64,000 bases of DNA from Telopea speciosissima (GCF_018873765.1 NC_057920.1:14893307-14957306); one strand, 5' to 3'; positions 43,243-54,204 are shown, numbered from the stretch's first letter. Made by a program: numbers and translations. The notes: generated from the sequence alone by a model not told the origin.

Positions 43243-43790
43243 GGTACTTCCTAGTGGAGATAGATATTTCTCTTTAGTTTGAGATTTTGACCCTTCGGGA
43301 TTCTTAGGTACAACATTCTCTTCTGATAAAATAAAATAAAAAATAAAAAAAAGAAGAAATAATAGAGTTCAGGGAACAAAGGAATGGCGGGGAAACTGGC
43401 AGGGAGGGTATGGGGTTAGGAGGCGGAAAATGGGGTGAGGGTGGGCTTTTGGGGCGGATTAGCAGGGCTGGGTGCGGCGGAGTTGTAGATGCGTTCGGAG
43501 AAACCAACGGTGTTCCGTCGCCTTCCACAAAGAAGATGGAGAAGAAGGGTGTGGGTCCCATTTGCTTTTAAAACAAATTTAAAAAATAACAATTAGAAAC
43601 CGAGAGGGAAAAGGTAATTTTGCCATTATCAAAATATTAACAGCAACTTAACTACAAACGACTAACGGATTGGATTTAGTTGAAATATAATCATAAAATA
43701 AGAACAGTCTTTGATATTTTTTCAATGTATGGGTGTCTGTTACATATTGATTTATTATAAGGGGTGTCCATGAAATTTGCCTTTTTCAAA

Positions 43791-45160
43791 ATTTCTTTTC
43801 AACATTTTGCATCGAAGCTTCATGAAGTCGGGAAGGAAGTCGGGAAGGATGACTCACAGCCACGTTGATTTTTTAAAAAAATCAAAAATCAAAAATCAAA
43901 ACAACGACGTAGACGTTGACGATGACGGATTCGACTCCTCCACTTCCAAAGCCGGTACTTCCATCTTACTTCTGTGTGATATTAGGGCGCCATGTGGACT
44001 GACATGACAATGTTCTAATGGTCCTGAATTAAAATTTCAAATTAAAGTAGCAAACCAAGTGGATTGGAATTGAAGCACCTTAAATCAAAAACAAAACCCG
44101 CACGATCGGTTCAAAAATTTAGAACCAAACCCATTACACTCTCACTGAGGGATAGGGTTTCAAATCGAATTGAAATCCCAAAATTCCCAAATCCAACCCC
44201 TTCTTCATCCATCGCTCCCTTCTCCTCTTCTCCGTTTTATGTAATCATTAGTGCTGCTGTATTAAGTCCGGCTGCAATGGTTGCTTGTTTGTGTATTCCT
44301 ATAATATTTTTATAATCATAATTCTTAAACTAGGAGGATTTTCACTTCTATAATGCTTGTCTATGTGTCTTTTAGGTGCAATGGAGTTAGGAAATTTCGA
44401 TTATGACATTAGATGATGAAATTGGATGGACTTGTAACAGATTATGAAGTTCCTTTGGTAACATGGAAAGCAACAATAATAAGGTTTTTGTTTTTTTTTT
44501 TGGTATTTTGGTGAACAATTATGGTGGAGAGCTAATTGAAAGTGAATGAAAGAAATCAATGTTATGATTGTGACACTTTTTAAATTTTATAGGAAAGCAA
44601 TGAATTGTAATGTTTCTATGGATTTTGTAGTTAGTTTTTATGAAATGAATAGTATATATGGATGTAATTATAGGTAAAAAAAAAATGTAATTATATAAAG
44701 GGTTAAATACGCAAGCACCCCCTTAGTTGTCCGAAAATTCCACCTGCACCCCATTAATTGTCCAAAAATTCCATATGCATCCCTACTCTTGACAATTCCA
44801 CACGCACCCGTTGATAATTCCACATGCACTCCCTGCTTTTCAAAGTAATCCATATTGACGATAGAAATATTGTATTTTCAGAGATGGATAAATAGGACTT
44901 CTTGTAGTACTTTCAGGATCTGAAGCAGTTGTATCAAGGGGAATATAAAGAGCCATTGAAGAATGAAAGGATTCCGTATAACCTCAAATTCATCCACTGT
45001 CCTTTTGTTAGCGACTAGTGGGATGAAACCAGACTAATTTCATCCTCAAGAATCCTCTCCCACCTTTAATTCCCTCCTTATAATCCATCCGTTTGAATGA
45101 ATCCCTTGTTTTTGCAGATCTCGTGATTGTGTACCTTTAATACTTCTTCTTATAATCATT
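43791..45160. other. Intergenic DNA right of the Pack-MULE, no certain gene
   Basis: 43850-43955 is open and encodes an Asn/Asp-rich stretch (NNDVDVDDDGFDSS) followed by a possible GT donor. It might be the rest of an exon disrupted by the MULE. 44695-44850 repeats AATTCCAC.TGCA.CCC three to four times and looks like a MULE-type terminus. Nothing else recognised. Confidence 0.35.
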
Positions 45161-45387
45161 CAAATGCAATTGCAGGTCTTATGTTTTATAAACTTCAAAT
45201 CCAATGATCTCTTAAGTCGATTCGATTTCCCGATTGCTCAATGTTATAAAGCAAACATTACGAAAACCCTTACAACTGAATTTTAACTATTTTTTATCGT
45301 CTGAGAATGCAAAATTGACCTAGAATGCATTCCAAGAATACATACCAAACACTACCTTAGTATATCTTAATTGGAGTATGTTGTGCT

Positions 45388-45571
45388 CCACGTTGATCTT
45401 CTACGGTGCGTTGCCCGTAGCGGCCTTAGCGGCGCACTCACAGGCCGCGCAATGTCCGCCTTACCCCTACCCTAGCGCCTTGCCTGAGCAGGAGTAAAGC
45501 GGACATTGCGCTCAACCCTGTGAGTGCAACATTAAGGTTGCTATGGGCAACGGGCCACAGGATCTGTATTG
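45388..45571. mobile_element. Foldback element FB2, 184 bp, with 10-bp TSD
   Basis: A long hairpin. GCGTTGCCCGTAGCGGCCTT pairs with CAACATTAAGGTTGCTATGG and GGGCAACGGGCC. The core CAATGTCCGCCTTACCCC / AGTAAAGCGGACATTG matches the FB1 and FB3 cores. The duplication ATGTTGTGCT is perfect (45378-45387, 45572-45581). The homologous F3H-1 flank at about 31745-31775 lacks the insert and serves as an empty site. Confidence 0.78.
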
Positions 45572-45661
45572 ATGTTGTGCTTGTGCAATGTGGGACCTTG
45601 GACTAAGTCAACAAATTAACCGATACTCTTAAGAGAGGGGATAAGACGGTCATTTCCCACC

Positions 45662-45712
45662 TTGATGTGTCTCGGCAGCATAGTCCTGCCGGGCAGCTCG
45701 ACCTAGATCGAG
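45662..45712. repeat. FB-family arm remnant
   Basis: CTCGGCAGCATAGTCCTGCC and GGGCAGCTCG match the arm sequence of FB3, without a partner arm or core. Confidence 0.5.
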
Positions 45713-45747
45713 GATCCAAATTGTAAGAGAGGAGAGGTGAGGAGAGG

Positions 45748-45936
45748 GGATCCAGATCCTCTACTGTTGAACTGCCCGACAGGACCGTGCTGCCCAGACA
45801 CAGTGCTGCGTGCAATGATCGCCTTATCCCCACTCGGGTAAGGCATTTGGGCAGGGATAAGGCGGATATTGCACGCAATGCCGTGTCTGAGTAGCATGGT
45901 CCTGCCGACAGCTCGGCAGTAGAGGATCCAAATTGG
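45748..45936. mobile_element. Foldback element FB3, 189 bp, with 9-bp TSD
   Basis: The left arm CCTCTACTGTTGAACTGCCC with GACAGGACCGTGCTGCC pairs with GGCAGTAGAGG and GCATGGTCCTGCCGACAGC. The core is GCAATGATCGCCTTATCCCC...GGGATAAGGCGGATATTGC. The duplication GAGGAGAGG is perfect (45739-45747, 45937-45945). Confidence 0.75.
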
Positions 45937-46183
45937 AGGAGAGGAATACGTAATATTGCTTCAACTATCTTTTTTGCCTCAATTTATTAGATGATGAAAA
46001 GATCCCCCAATTGAAAAGAAGTGAAGGCCAGAACCAGAGATCCACTGAACCTCGGACCTCCCCCACTCCAATTCTTTTGCTTTCACTCCGAGGGAGACAA
46101 AGCAACGATGGTGCAACACATAAAGCAAGAAAAGAAAGGGGGGAAGAAAACATTAGGCCATTACACCATGGTAGTACAGAAAT

Positions 46184-49100
46184 TCAGGCAAAAATCTTGT
46201 CGATGGGTTTGCTCTCCAGCTTGGCCTTCTCTACTTCCTGCACTTGTTGCTCCTTGGCCAACTTCTTGAGCCTGGCCAGCTCCAGATCCTTGCTCATCTT
46301 CCTGCGGTACATCTCTGCAAAAGTGATGGGTTCCTCCAGCACGGGCTTCTCCCCTTCCCTGACCTTCAGTGGGTACACGATCGCCTCAGGGGCTGGGTTC
46401 TGGAACGTGGCAATCGACAGCCTGCTGCAGTTGGAGTTCACCACCGCCTGGTGATCCGCGTTCTTGAACCTCCCATTGCTCAAGTACTGGTCACAATTAT
46501 CATAACAATTAATCAACTACGTAATATGTTCGACAAAATGTGTGTGTGAATATGAGATGTACTCACGTGACCATGGTCGCCGAGGTTAACGACGAAGGCA
46601 CCCTCAACTGGCTGAACAGTAATCCAAGTCTTGCCGCCATCCCTCGTGGCCTGGAGTCCACCCACCTGGTCCTGGAGGAGGAGGGTGATGGTGCCAGGGT
46701 CGGTGTGACGCTTAAGGCCGAGGGTGAGGTCGGGCTGTGGGCACTTGGGGTAAAAGTTGACCACAACTTTCTGGTCCATGTCGACGCAGGCCTTGGTGAG
46801 GGCTTCCTTTTCGAGTCCCATAGCTTCGGAGAGCACCTCCAGCAGCTTGCAGGCCAGCCCCATGAGCTTTTCGCTGTAGTTTTGGGTCACTGCCCTCCAT
46901 CCCTCGGGCTTGTCCGGCCACCTTGAGTAGTCACGAGTCCGAATTGGGTATGAGAAGTAGGTCACGATCTCACGCCAGTCCTGGACTGCCTCTCCCTGCA
47001 TCCACCATCATCATCACACCATAACAATTAATTAATTACAGTAATATTTTTCACATCCTCAGTAGCCAATCTTGCTCATAAATTTAAAGATAAAGAAGTT
47101 TCCCTACATGGTGTGTGCTCTTATTCTTGTGCCAACAGAAAACTAGAAGACAGAGCAAGGTTTGAGGTATCGGATCGGATCGGTATCGGTCGAGGCCGAA
47201 ACCCGAGGTTAGACCGATACAACAAGGTTTGACTGGATTGGCCAACTCGGTTGGATCAGCCGATCCGATCCGATCCTTGACCGGTCCAACTAAATATCAA
47301 TTTATTTTTTGAAAATTTTGAATTTTTTTATATTATCTTGATTGATTCCGATTGCTGACCAACACCAATCGATATTAACCGATCCGATCCCGAGATCATA
47401 ACACCCATCAACTTTGGTCGATACATGACCCAATCCATAAAAAAACGATTTGGGGGGAGGGGTTTGATCGATCCTGACCAATTTGTATCCATCCGATCCC
47501 AATCCAGAAAGGTTTTGGCTATGATCGATCCCGAGTTTGATACCTGGATTTTGAACCTTGAGAGAGAGCCGAGAGTTAATGGTAGCCACATCTATAACAC
47601 TATAAAAAATGAGAGGACAAAATTACCATCCTTCCACGTAAAAAACAAGATGAAAAAACTGATGATATATATTTTTTTTAAATCTTAACGGCAAAGTATA
47701 TCAGTTTGGTCCAATTAGACCATCTAATTTTTTTAATAGAAAGACATGCCATCCCGATTGATGCCCAAATTTACGAATAGATAGACCTTTAGGTCTCAAA
47801 AAACACCCTCTTCATGAAGCGAGGGTAAAGCTACATTATGACTCTTTTCAGATCTCATAATGGCACGAGCCTCTGCACTACGTATATCCTTAATTATGTA
47901 GATCTTTAGGTTTTCTATTCACATGTTAAGTTTGCAAATTTATCCTCACGTGAGCACCGCATTTGAGAGGAGCAAGTGGCAAAATAGAGTTATAAATAAT
48001 TAATATTTGAGTAATGTAAAGTCATAACATGCATTATTGGATGCATGTTATTACATTAGAGATTATAAATGATTGAAGGGAGAATGTTTTCTGTGCGGGG
48101 GGCGCAAGCTGCGCCCAGAAACATGGGGTGGGCGAAATGACCACCCTAAACCCCTGAATGGCAGGCTCATGTGTTTGGGCGCAGGCTGCGCTGCGGCATA
48201 GGAAACATCAGCCCATGATTGAATTTGAATATAAAATTTTACGTGACCTTTGAAATTGCATTCTTATATTAATATGAAAATTAGTGAGCAGACAAGAAAG
48301 CTTATCTTGTGGACCAAGCAGCTATCAGTTTTGGTTATTGACCTATTTATTAAAGTAAACAAATCGATCTATAGGATAGAGGAAATATCCAACAATGGTG
48401 CCAAAACCATCTCATTCTAGGGGGAATTTATTCAGTGATTCCTACTCTCACTGCACATCAATATCCTAAATCCATCCTATCCCAAGGAATGAGTCAATCG
48501 GTACCCAGTTGAGTGGCAAGGCGTTTGGGTAGGGGTAAGACGGACATTGTGCACAATACTGTATCTGGGCAACACGGTCAACTCGACAGTAGAGAATCCA
48601 GATTGCAGTTGAGTCCCAGTATGAAAAAAAAAACCACACTTGACTAAGGTCTTGGGTTCAGTTTGGAAACAGATTCTCTATGAAAACAAGGGTAAAATTG
48701 CATACATTATGACCCTTCTGACCCCGTAGTGACGAGAGCCTTGTGCACTGAGTACATCCTTTTTTTGTGGAAAAAAAATCCTAAATAATCAAAGTGGAGA
48801 GAATGGTTGATTATTTGGCTCTCCTCCAGCCATGGTGGGAGCTGGAGAGTCCAACGCTCGAATCCCAGGTGTGATCCATCTGTGAAATGACCACCCCACC
48901 CTTGTTTTTACTATCCTTTTGCGGGGCTGGATCCTCCAGCTCCCACCACGGCTAGAGGAAATTCATTTCCCTTAATCACAAGTAAGAAGTAACTCACAAA
49001 GACTAGAATGGAAAGTCAAAACCTAGCGAGAGAAGAGTGTTGCAGAGAAAGAGAGAGAACCTGGAGGTGACTGGAGACGATGAAACCACCCTTCTTGCCA

Positions 49101-49420
49101 CCAGACATGTCAAACCGGAGCTTCTCCTCAGGAGGGAGAGCGAAGAACTCGCGAGCGAGGCGAGTCATCTCAGAAACAAGGCTAACATCGACGCCATGAT
49201 CAACAACCTGGAAGACACCCCAATCTTCGCAAGCATCGACGATCTTCTTGCAGATCTCAGCCCTTCTCCCGTCAGATTCATCGATCCCTGCCAAAGAAAT
49301 CACAGGAATTTCATTACTGAACTGGTTGTATGCTACCTTCGGACGCTCGTCTTCATCTCTAACGAAGCTCGATTGAAGCGTCTTCTCCCCTACCAAAGCC
49401 GTCAAGGTAGAAGGGGCCAT
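46184..49420 (-). CDS. F3H: Flavanone 3-hydroxylase copy 2 (F3H-2), three exons, apparently intact
   Basis: The same enzyme family as copy 1. Exons are 49061-49420, 46567-46995 and 46184-46486, with GT-AG introns of 2065 and 80 bp, both phase 0. The product is 363 aa, a normal length. The N-terminal DIOX_N domain spans about residues 38-140 and includes [16 protein letters not shown] and FQVVDHGVD. The catalytic 2OG-Fe(II) domain covers about residues 195-292. His217 and Asp219 ([15 protein letters not shown]) and His275 ([10 protein letters not shown]) are the iron triad; Arg285 and Ser287 ([13 protein letters not shown]) bind 2-oxoglutarate. DFR, FLS and ANS would act downstream in the pathway. 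The exon-2 junction is the standard [14 protein letters not shown]-like box and a G-box lie upstream. It is about 14 kb from copy 1, same orientation. Intron 1 has swollen to 2 kb through MITE and SINE insertions. It is probably the functional copy. Confidence 0.95.
47157..47563. mobile_element. MITE with GATCCGATCC-rich interior
   Basis: CAAGGTTTGAGGTATCGGAT at the left is mirrored by GAGTTTGATACCTGG...GAACCTTG at the right. The interior has many CGGATCGG / CCGATCCG words, like 21305-21580. Confidence 0.55.
47815..47895 (+). mobile_element. Au SINE 3' fragment
   Basis: GAGGGTAAAGCTACATTATG, GCACGAGCCTCTGCACT and GTATATCCTT correspond to the 3' half of the Au SINE. Confidence 0.6.
48084..48208. 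mobile_element. Foldback MITE with GGGCGCA arms
   Basis: TGTTTTCTGTGCGGGGGGCG with GCAAGCTGCGCCC is mirrored by GGGCGCAGGCTGCG and CATAGGAAACA. The centre contains TGGGCGAAATGACCACCCT, a word shared with other repeats in the window. Confidence 0.65.
48516..48602. repeat. FB-family remnant (core plus one arm)
   Basis: AAGGCGTTTGGGTAGGGGTAAGACGGACATTG, shown here only as its core, with CTGTATCTGGGCAACACGG and CTCGACAGTAGAGAATCC, matches the right half of FB3. The left half is missing. Confidence 0.55.
48648..48766 (+). mobile_element. Au SINE, 5' truncated
   Basis: TTGGGTTCAGTTTGGAAACA, GGGTAAAATTGCATACATTA and GAGCCTTGTGCACTGAGTAC followed by a T run fit the Au body and tail. The tRNA head is eroded. 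Confidence 0.7.
48815..48966. mobile_element. Foldback MITE next to F3H-2 exon 1
   Basis: CTCCTCCAGCCATGGTGGGA with GCTGGAGAG is mirrored by CTCCAGCTCCCACCACGGCT and AGAGGA. It sits about 100 bp from the exon 1 donor at 49060. Confidence 0.65.
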
Positions 49421-49584
49421 TACTGACTCGGTGACTTCTCTCTTTCTTTGGGTGTTGGTTGGATTTTCTGGGTAATGTTTTTGACAATTTTCTTCGTTTC
49501 CTTCTTTCCTTTTTTTTTTTTGGTAAATTCGTTTCCTTTTTTCTAAGAAGCGAATTTGAGAACTTCACGGGGAGTGTTGAGCTA

Positions 49585-49591
49585 ATATATA
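49585..49591 (-). promoter_or_regulatory. TATA box of F3H-2
   Basis: The minus strand reads ACTATATATTAGC, about 164 bp upstream of the ATG at 49420, implying a leader of about 130 bp. Confidence 0.6.
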
Positions 49592-49867
49592 GTTGTACGC
49601 CAGCCTTTTTGTCCATTTTACTATAAGGGGGTGTGTGTGTGTGGCAGTTCCAACTACCTCTCGTGTCAACTACTTCCTTCTCTTCACTTTCCGTTTGTGA
49701 AAGAATCCTGACCATCCATTTGTGTGGGCCAATCTTAAAGGTCCCACCGATGGGTTGCATAGAACACCTAGATTGAAGGAACAGAGAATCAGAGATTCGT
49801 GAGTAGTCAGCGGCAGCGGGTAGACATGGAGTTGAAACTCAGAGGAGGACCGAGGGGTGTGAAGCCA

Positions 49868-49873
49868 CACGTG
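49868..49873. promoter_or_regulatory. G-box upstream of F3H-2
   Basis: CACGTG (in CCACACGTGATT) lies about 280 bp upstream of the TATA-like box. G-boxes bind bHLH and bZIP factors and are common in flavonoid gene promoters. A function here is only inferred from position. Confidence 0.35.
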
Positions 49874-49899
49874 ATTCGGGTTCTCCGACCTAACCGTCA

Positions 49900-52680
49900 T
49901 CGTCTATGTCGTTGTGGGTCATGTCCGTCCTACCTACGCAGCCAGAAATAAATGGGTTATTGACTTATTGTTGTCTGTTTCTTCCTCTTCCTTCTAGTCA
50001 AGGGTGTCAATGAATCCGTTTGGCCGGTTTTGGTTTGGGTTAAGTCGTTTTGGCGTGGATATGGTGAATTCGAAATCAAAACAATAAGAAAAATCCGGGT
50101 TCAGTCATTTTGGCATGGAAATGTTGAAACAAAATCAATGAGAAAAGTTCGGTTTTGATTTGGTTCAGTTTAATTTTGGATTTATATTGATTTGTTATCG
50201 GGTTAGGTTTGATTTTGACCCAATTTAGGGTCGGTTTAATATATATAATTATGGAAATTATGAAAATTTCATTTTTTTTAAAATGGTTTTCGGGTTGTTA
50301 TTACTTTTCCACCCCATTGCAAATAAACAGTTTCGAGTGCAATTGTTGCAATGTCATATCAGCATTCTACCACAACTTTTCCACCACTTGCAAACTATTC
50401 TGCTAACCAAACGGAGCCTTGAAATGAAGATGTGGCGAGCCTTTAGACTTCAATGGGCTTCTAGAATGGTTATCTTTTTTTGTTTTTGTTTTTCGGTTAA
50501 AATAATGGAATGGAGATGTGGCGATCCTTTAGACCTTTACTACTTAACGCTTCACAGCTTATTAGTTCCAATGGGCAATTAATTACACGTGAGGAACTAT
50601 TTCCAATGGGCTTCTAGAATGATTATCTTGTAGGTTGGCGCCTTATTACCTGCATTAGTCGTTGTATATGATGGGTAATCAATTCAACCGTTAGATTGGA
50701 ATATTTGATCCTTATTCAAATTAAATACTTTTTATCGAAAAACTGAAATAATGACCATTGTTAATACATTACCGGTTTTGAAGTGATATAGGAGATTTCT
50801 CCCACGGCTTCATCTAAATTTGTTAACTATATTCCTCTTTCTTTACAAATTTGATCAAATAGTGATTTTGTTTAAGGGGACCATAGTCTTGAATCTTTGA
50901 TCATGAACCCTACAGGTATATGCATCTTTTCTGAAAAAGTGGTTTTGTGTAGGGCACAAACATTTGGGGTCATCTAAGGTGAGTAGATGGTCTGACCTTG
51001 CGGCCACCAAAAGTCCAAGACAGACCCTTTAATGCAGCCCACACCCCACCTGTACAAGATCCACACTATAGTATAAATGGTGAACATGTCCCAGTCATTG
51101 AATTGAGTGCCTCACCTGAGGTATAGTAAAAGGTCATGGCTTCCTTGACATGCCCAATTCAGTGGGGTAGGTGGGTTCTTCTCTTTTTTGTGTTTTTTTT
51201 TTATAAAGAGAATTTATTAATGCTGGAACAAAGTTGAAGAAAAAATCGGAGTAGATGAATACAGGGGGAGGGAGAGGGGGCAAAAAAGGTAAAAATACAG
51301 GAGAATAATGGAGCTAAGGGGCATGGGCCTTCTCCAAAAAACCCACAACTGAGTTCCAAAGAACTGAACTTGCCCAACTGTTGTGAACCCAAGAGGGGTG
51401 ATTGGTGCATCAGTGAGATAATAAAAGAGCCAGAGTTGCTTGGTGGGAGACAAAAATTGGCATATAATGTAGGAGAAAGTTTTCACTCACCATGGTGAAA
51501 GAAAAGTACATTCCATTTAATGTCATTATTACTCTGCCTCCTATACGAAGTTGAAACTACTTCATCCCGTCTACTATAATGATTCATGATCAATGAATTC
51601 CTATTCACCTGGGTGAAGAGAAACTCAATCCTATAATATATGAGTCGCCAAATTTTTGTATGTGGCTATTATTAATTATCCTACTTGAACTCAATGACAT
51701 TCACACACACACAAAAAAAAAAAAATTCAATACATTCACTTGTCGAATAAATGGATTATACAAGTTTGGTTGTTTTCAGCCCCAATAATGGGCAGGTTGA
51801 GCCCAAAGAATTGAAAGCTTGATGGGTTCCCTCGCAACAATCCCACATCAGATATGAATAACCCGATGTAAAAGCTTATAAGGATTTAGGAATCCTCTCC
51901 TTAATAGCTAGCTAGCTTTTAAGGGTGACTTCTACCCTAGTCCCAACACTCGCTCTCTATAAGAGACTTTGGTGTTCATCTTAATTTCAGCATTCAACAC
52001 TATCGAAATTAGTTACATTCGTTGTCCACCCAAGACAGTTCATATCTTTTCTCACCAGTACTTTTTCCTAGTCATTTTCTCTCACTAAAGGATTGTAGGA
52101 TCTATGTGACCGGGGGCAATATTCTTTTTTCCTTCAATTTAAATCTGTTCTCTTTCTTTTAAGTTGAGCTAAGTTTTTCTAAATGTGCACACCTATGCAA
52201 GATAGGTAGATGCACATTCACCTATTATTTGCTAAATGACATGTCAGACAAGGCTAAAATTGTGTGGATAGACAAACCCTAAGGTACTCTACGTGTCAAG
52301 TTCCAACTCAAAAGGAGGTTTCCTTTCCAAGGAAAATTAAGAAAAGAGAAGCAAAGATTTTCAAACCTAAACAAAGAATCTTTTATTATCATTACCTAGT
52401 ATAACTGTCACTAACTCCAAATCATTCGTAATTTGATTATTAAATTTCAATTTACTTTGCAACAAAATCCCTAAATTTTAAAAATAAAATAAAAATTTCA
52501 AAGGTAATAATTGCAATTTTTTTTAAAGCAAATCTCACTTCCGTTCCCCCCCCCCCCCCAAATTTTTTTTTTATAATGTCCTTCCCTTCCTTTTACTTAC
52601 AAATCAAGGGAACCTTAACAAACTAAATTTTAAAATAATAAATACATATATAGAGACCACAAATAACACAAAATACTTGG
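49900..52680. other. Intergenic DNA without recognised gene
   Basis: It holds a TCAAGGGTGTCAATGA hAT-type end at 49993 followed by GGTTTGG-rich text to about 50240. There are local duplications at 50423-50475, 50510-50540 and 50601-50630 (shared GATGTGGCGA and CAATGGGCTTCTAGAATG), a TCCCACATC + TTATAA module near 51838-51890, and a poly-C tract at 52546. No splice-supported exon. Confidence 0.4.
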
Positions 52681-52689
52681 ATGATCAAG

Positions 52690-53000
52690 AGATGCATGGA
52701 CATGCATGGGAGAATAAAAGATTGAATTGAGGCTGTACTTTTACACATGGTCATTCTAAATCAGTCTCTACATATCCAACAGTTCGAATGGCCGAATCAC
52801 CCTTCCATGTGTGGTAGAAAATAGCTACCCCTCCACCTGGACCTTTTTCCCCTGAGGTTCGTTGATTGGTATGATTGTGCAGTTCCTCTCATAGAATGGC
52901 TGAAATGACCATTCCACCCCTTGACCGAACACACTGCTCGGGTGAGGTCCACCCCACTTTTATTAGAGGCATTAGGGAACTGTACCGGGCAGGGGAACCC
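52690..53000. repeat. Dispersed repeat fragments
   Basis: GATGCATGGACATGCATGGGAG at about 52690, trimmed here to its core GCATGGACATGCATGG, and nearby words recur at about 13302-13370. 52905-52985 (TCCACCCC, TTATTAGAGGCATTAGGGAA) is the counterpart of 24020-24104. Confidence 0.45.
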
Positions 53001-53497
53001 CAGGTGATAAAAATTCCCCTCCCTCCACCTATCTTCATAGATGTGTCCTTAGCGAGAATCTTGTGCTTCTTACTTTTAGAAATTTGGCATTCCCATGTTA
53101 TCAAATGAAATCTTCAAGCAAAAATACATAGAATGCCTACAAGACAATGAAGAACACTAGTGTGCCGGCTGCAAAGAGAGAGCTAAGGCACTCCTGATTG
53201 ATGGAGAGAAGAAGCCGTGAGAAGAAAGGGAACTACAGAGAGGAGAAAAGATAGAGACACTGCCCATCAGTTCAACCACACTCTATGGCACAATCAAGGC
53301 CATTTTTTATATTCTAGCAGAAAGAGTCCTTATTTGGAAGTGGAATTGACAACCCAAAAATTTTTATTGGAACTTCTAAAACAAATACTTAATGTACATA
53401 ATTTATACAAGAATTTCACTGATACAATAATTTAAGTTGAAGAAATTGGAACATGAACATGGCCCAAAATAAGATAACATAGGTGGTCAAGTAAAAG

Positions 53498-53665
53498 CTA
53501 TATAAGATAGGTTCCCTTCAGTTTGGGAACTTTGAATGTGGATGAGAACAAACTTGAAGTCTCTGAAGTGGGCGTGGCCTGGACATGTTTTCTCTTTGAG
53601 CTCTTTCTATAACCCTGCTTCCAAACAGAGACTCCCAGTTCAGAAATGGTAAGGCTGAGCCTGTC
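53498..53665 (-). other. Possible terminal exon, unidentified
   Basis: On the minus strand, after a plausible acceptor (GGTGACAG), a coding-like stretch reads LSLTISELGVSVWKQGYRKS then SKRKHVQATPTSET and ends VPKLKGTYLI before a stop. Composition looks protein-like, but I recognise no family and find no companion exons. It may be chance or a relic. Confidence 0.2.
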
Positions 53666-53838
53666 ACCAATTTTGTCAGTGTAATAAAAAAAATATTTTC
53701 TTCTGACAATCATTAAAAAATATATATAAATATATTTTGAAGAGAAAATGGTTAAATAATTAGAAATCAAAAGAAAATTCTAGATCATTTTCACATAATT
53801 AGTCACAGTATGAATTATGACTGCTGTTTTTGGTAAAG

Positions 53839-53912
53839 TTAAATTTGTTATCAAGGTTTGAACCCATCTCGCTTTCTATTGTTTTCCTATTTGGCTTTAC
53901 CCACTAGAACAT
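53839..53912 (-). repeat. tRNA-like (SINE head) sequence
   Basis: The minus strand shows TCTAGTGGGTAAAGCC (box-A-like) and GATGGGTTCAAACCTTG (box-B-like) about 35 bases apart. It lacks a full cloverleaf, so a SINE head or tRNA relic is likelier than a gene. Confidence 0.3.
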
Positions 53913-54204
53913 CTTATCTTATCCACATTTCCTGTTCCATAAAAACCCCATTCCATTAGATCTGACCATAAGAACTGAAGAACCATCCCTGAAAGTATGG
54001 AAACAGTGATATAAAAATACAAATATTGGGAGTCCTGGTTCATCACTGAAAGTGATAAAAGTCTGCAACTTTGTACAGAGCTCCCTTACTCTCAATTTTT
54101 AATTTATGAAGGAACTTAGAAGAAATAAAAAAGAGCAATTAATAAAGATCGGAGATTGTAAACAATCAATATTAATATATTCTCAGTTTGAAGTATTCAG
54201 ATAG

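Larger units (their letters stand above)
36579..43781 (+). mobile_element. Pack-MULE carrying an At5g43822-like gene 5' end, later hit by a copia element
   Basis: The ends are GGGCAAATTTTACGGACAC and, inverted, GGCAAATTTCATGGACAC. The similarity decays over roughly 130-180 bp, as in Mutator terminal inverted repeats. The target duplication TTTTTCAAA is a perfect 9-mer (36570-36578, 43782-43790). Removing the nested copia leaves about 1.4 kb. The cargo comprises a 5' leader exon, a leader intron, a 44-codon first coding exon and, near the right end, a GC-rich segment (43370-43562) that may be a second captured fragment. No MURA transposase is present. Exons 2 onward of the cargo gene are absent. 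Confidence 0.78.
46996..49060 (-). other. Intron 1 of F3H-2, expanded by transposons
   Basis: Homologous to the 936-bp intron 1 of copy 1 only at its two ends. The extra DNA includes a MITE (47157-47563), two Au SINE pieces (47815-47895, 48648-48766), a foldback with GCGCAAGCTGCGCCC arms (48084-48208), an FB-family half (48516-48602) and a foldback at 48815-48966. Confidence 0.75.

Noticed and set aside
53839..53912. A possible tRNA gene on the minus strand
   Set aside because: The GGTTCAAACC motif is good, but there is no convincing cloverleaf. Listed only as a tRNA-like repeat.
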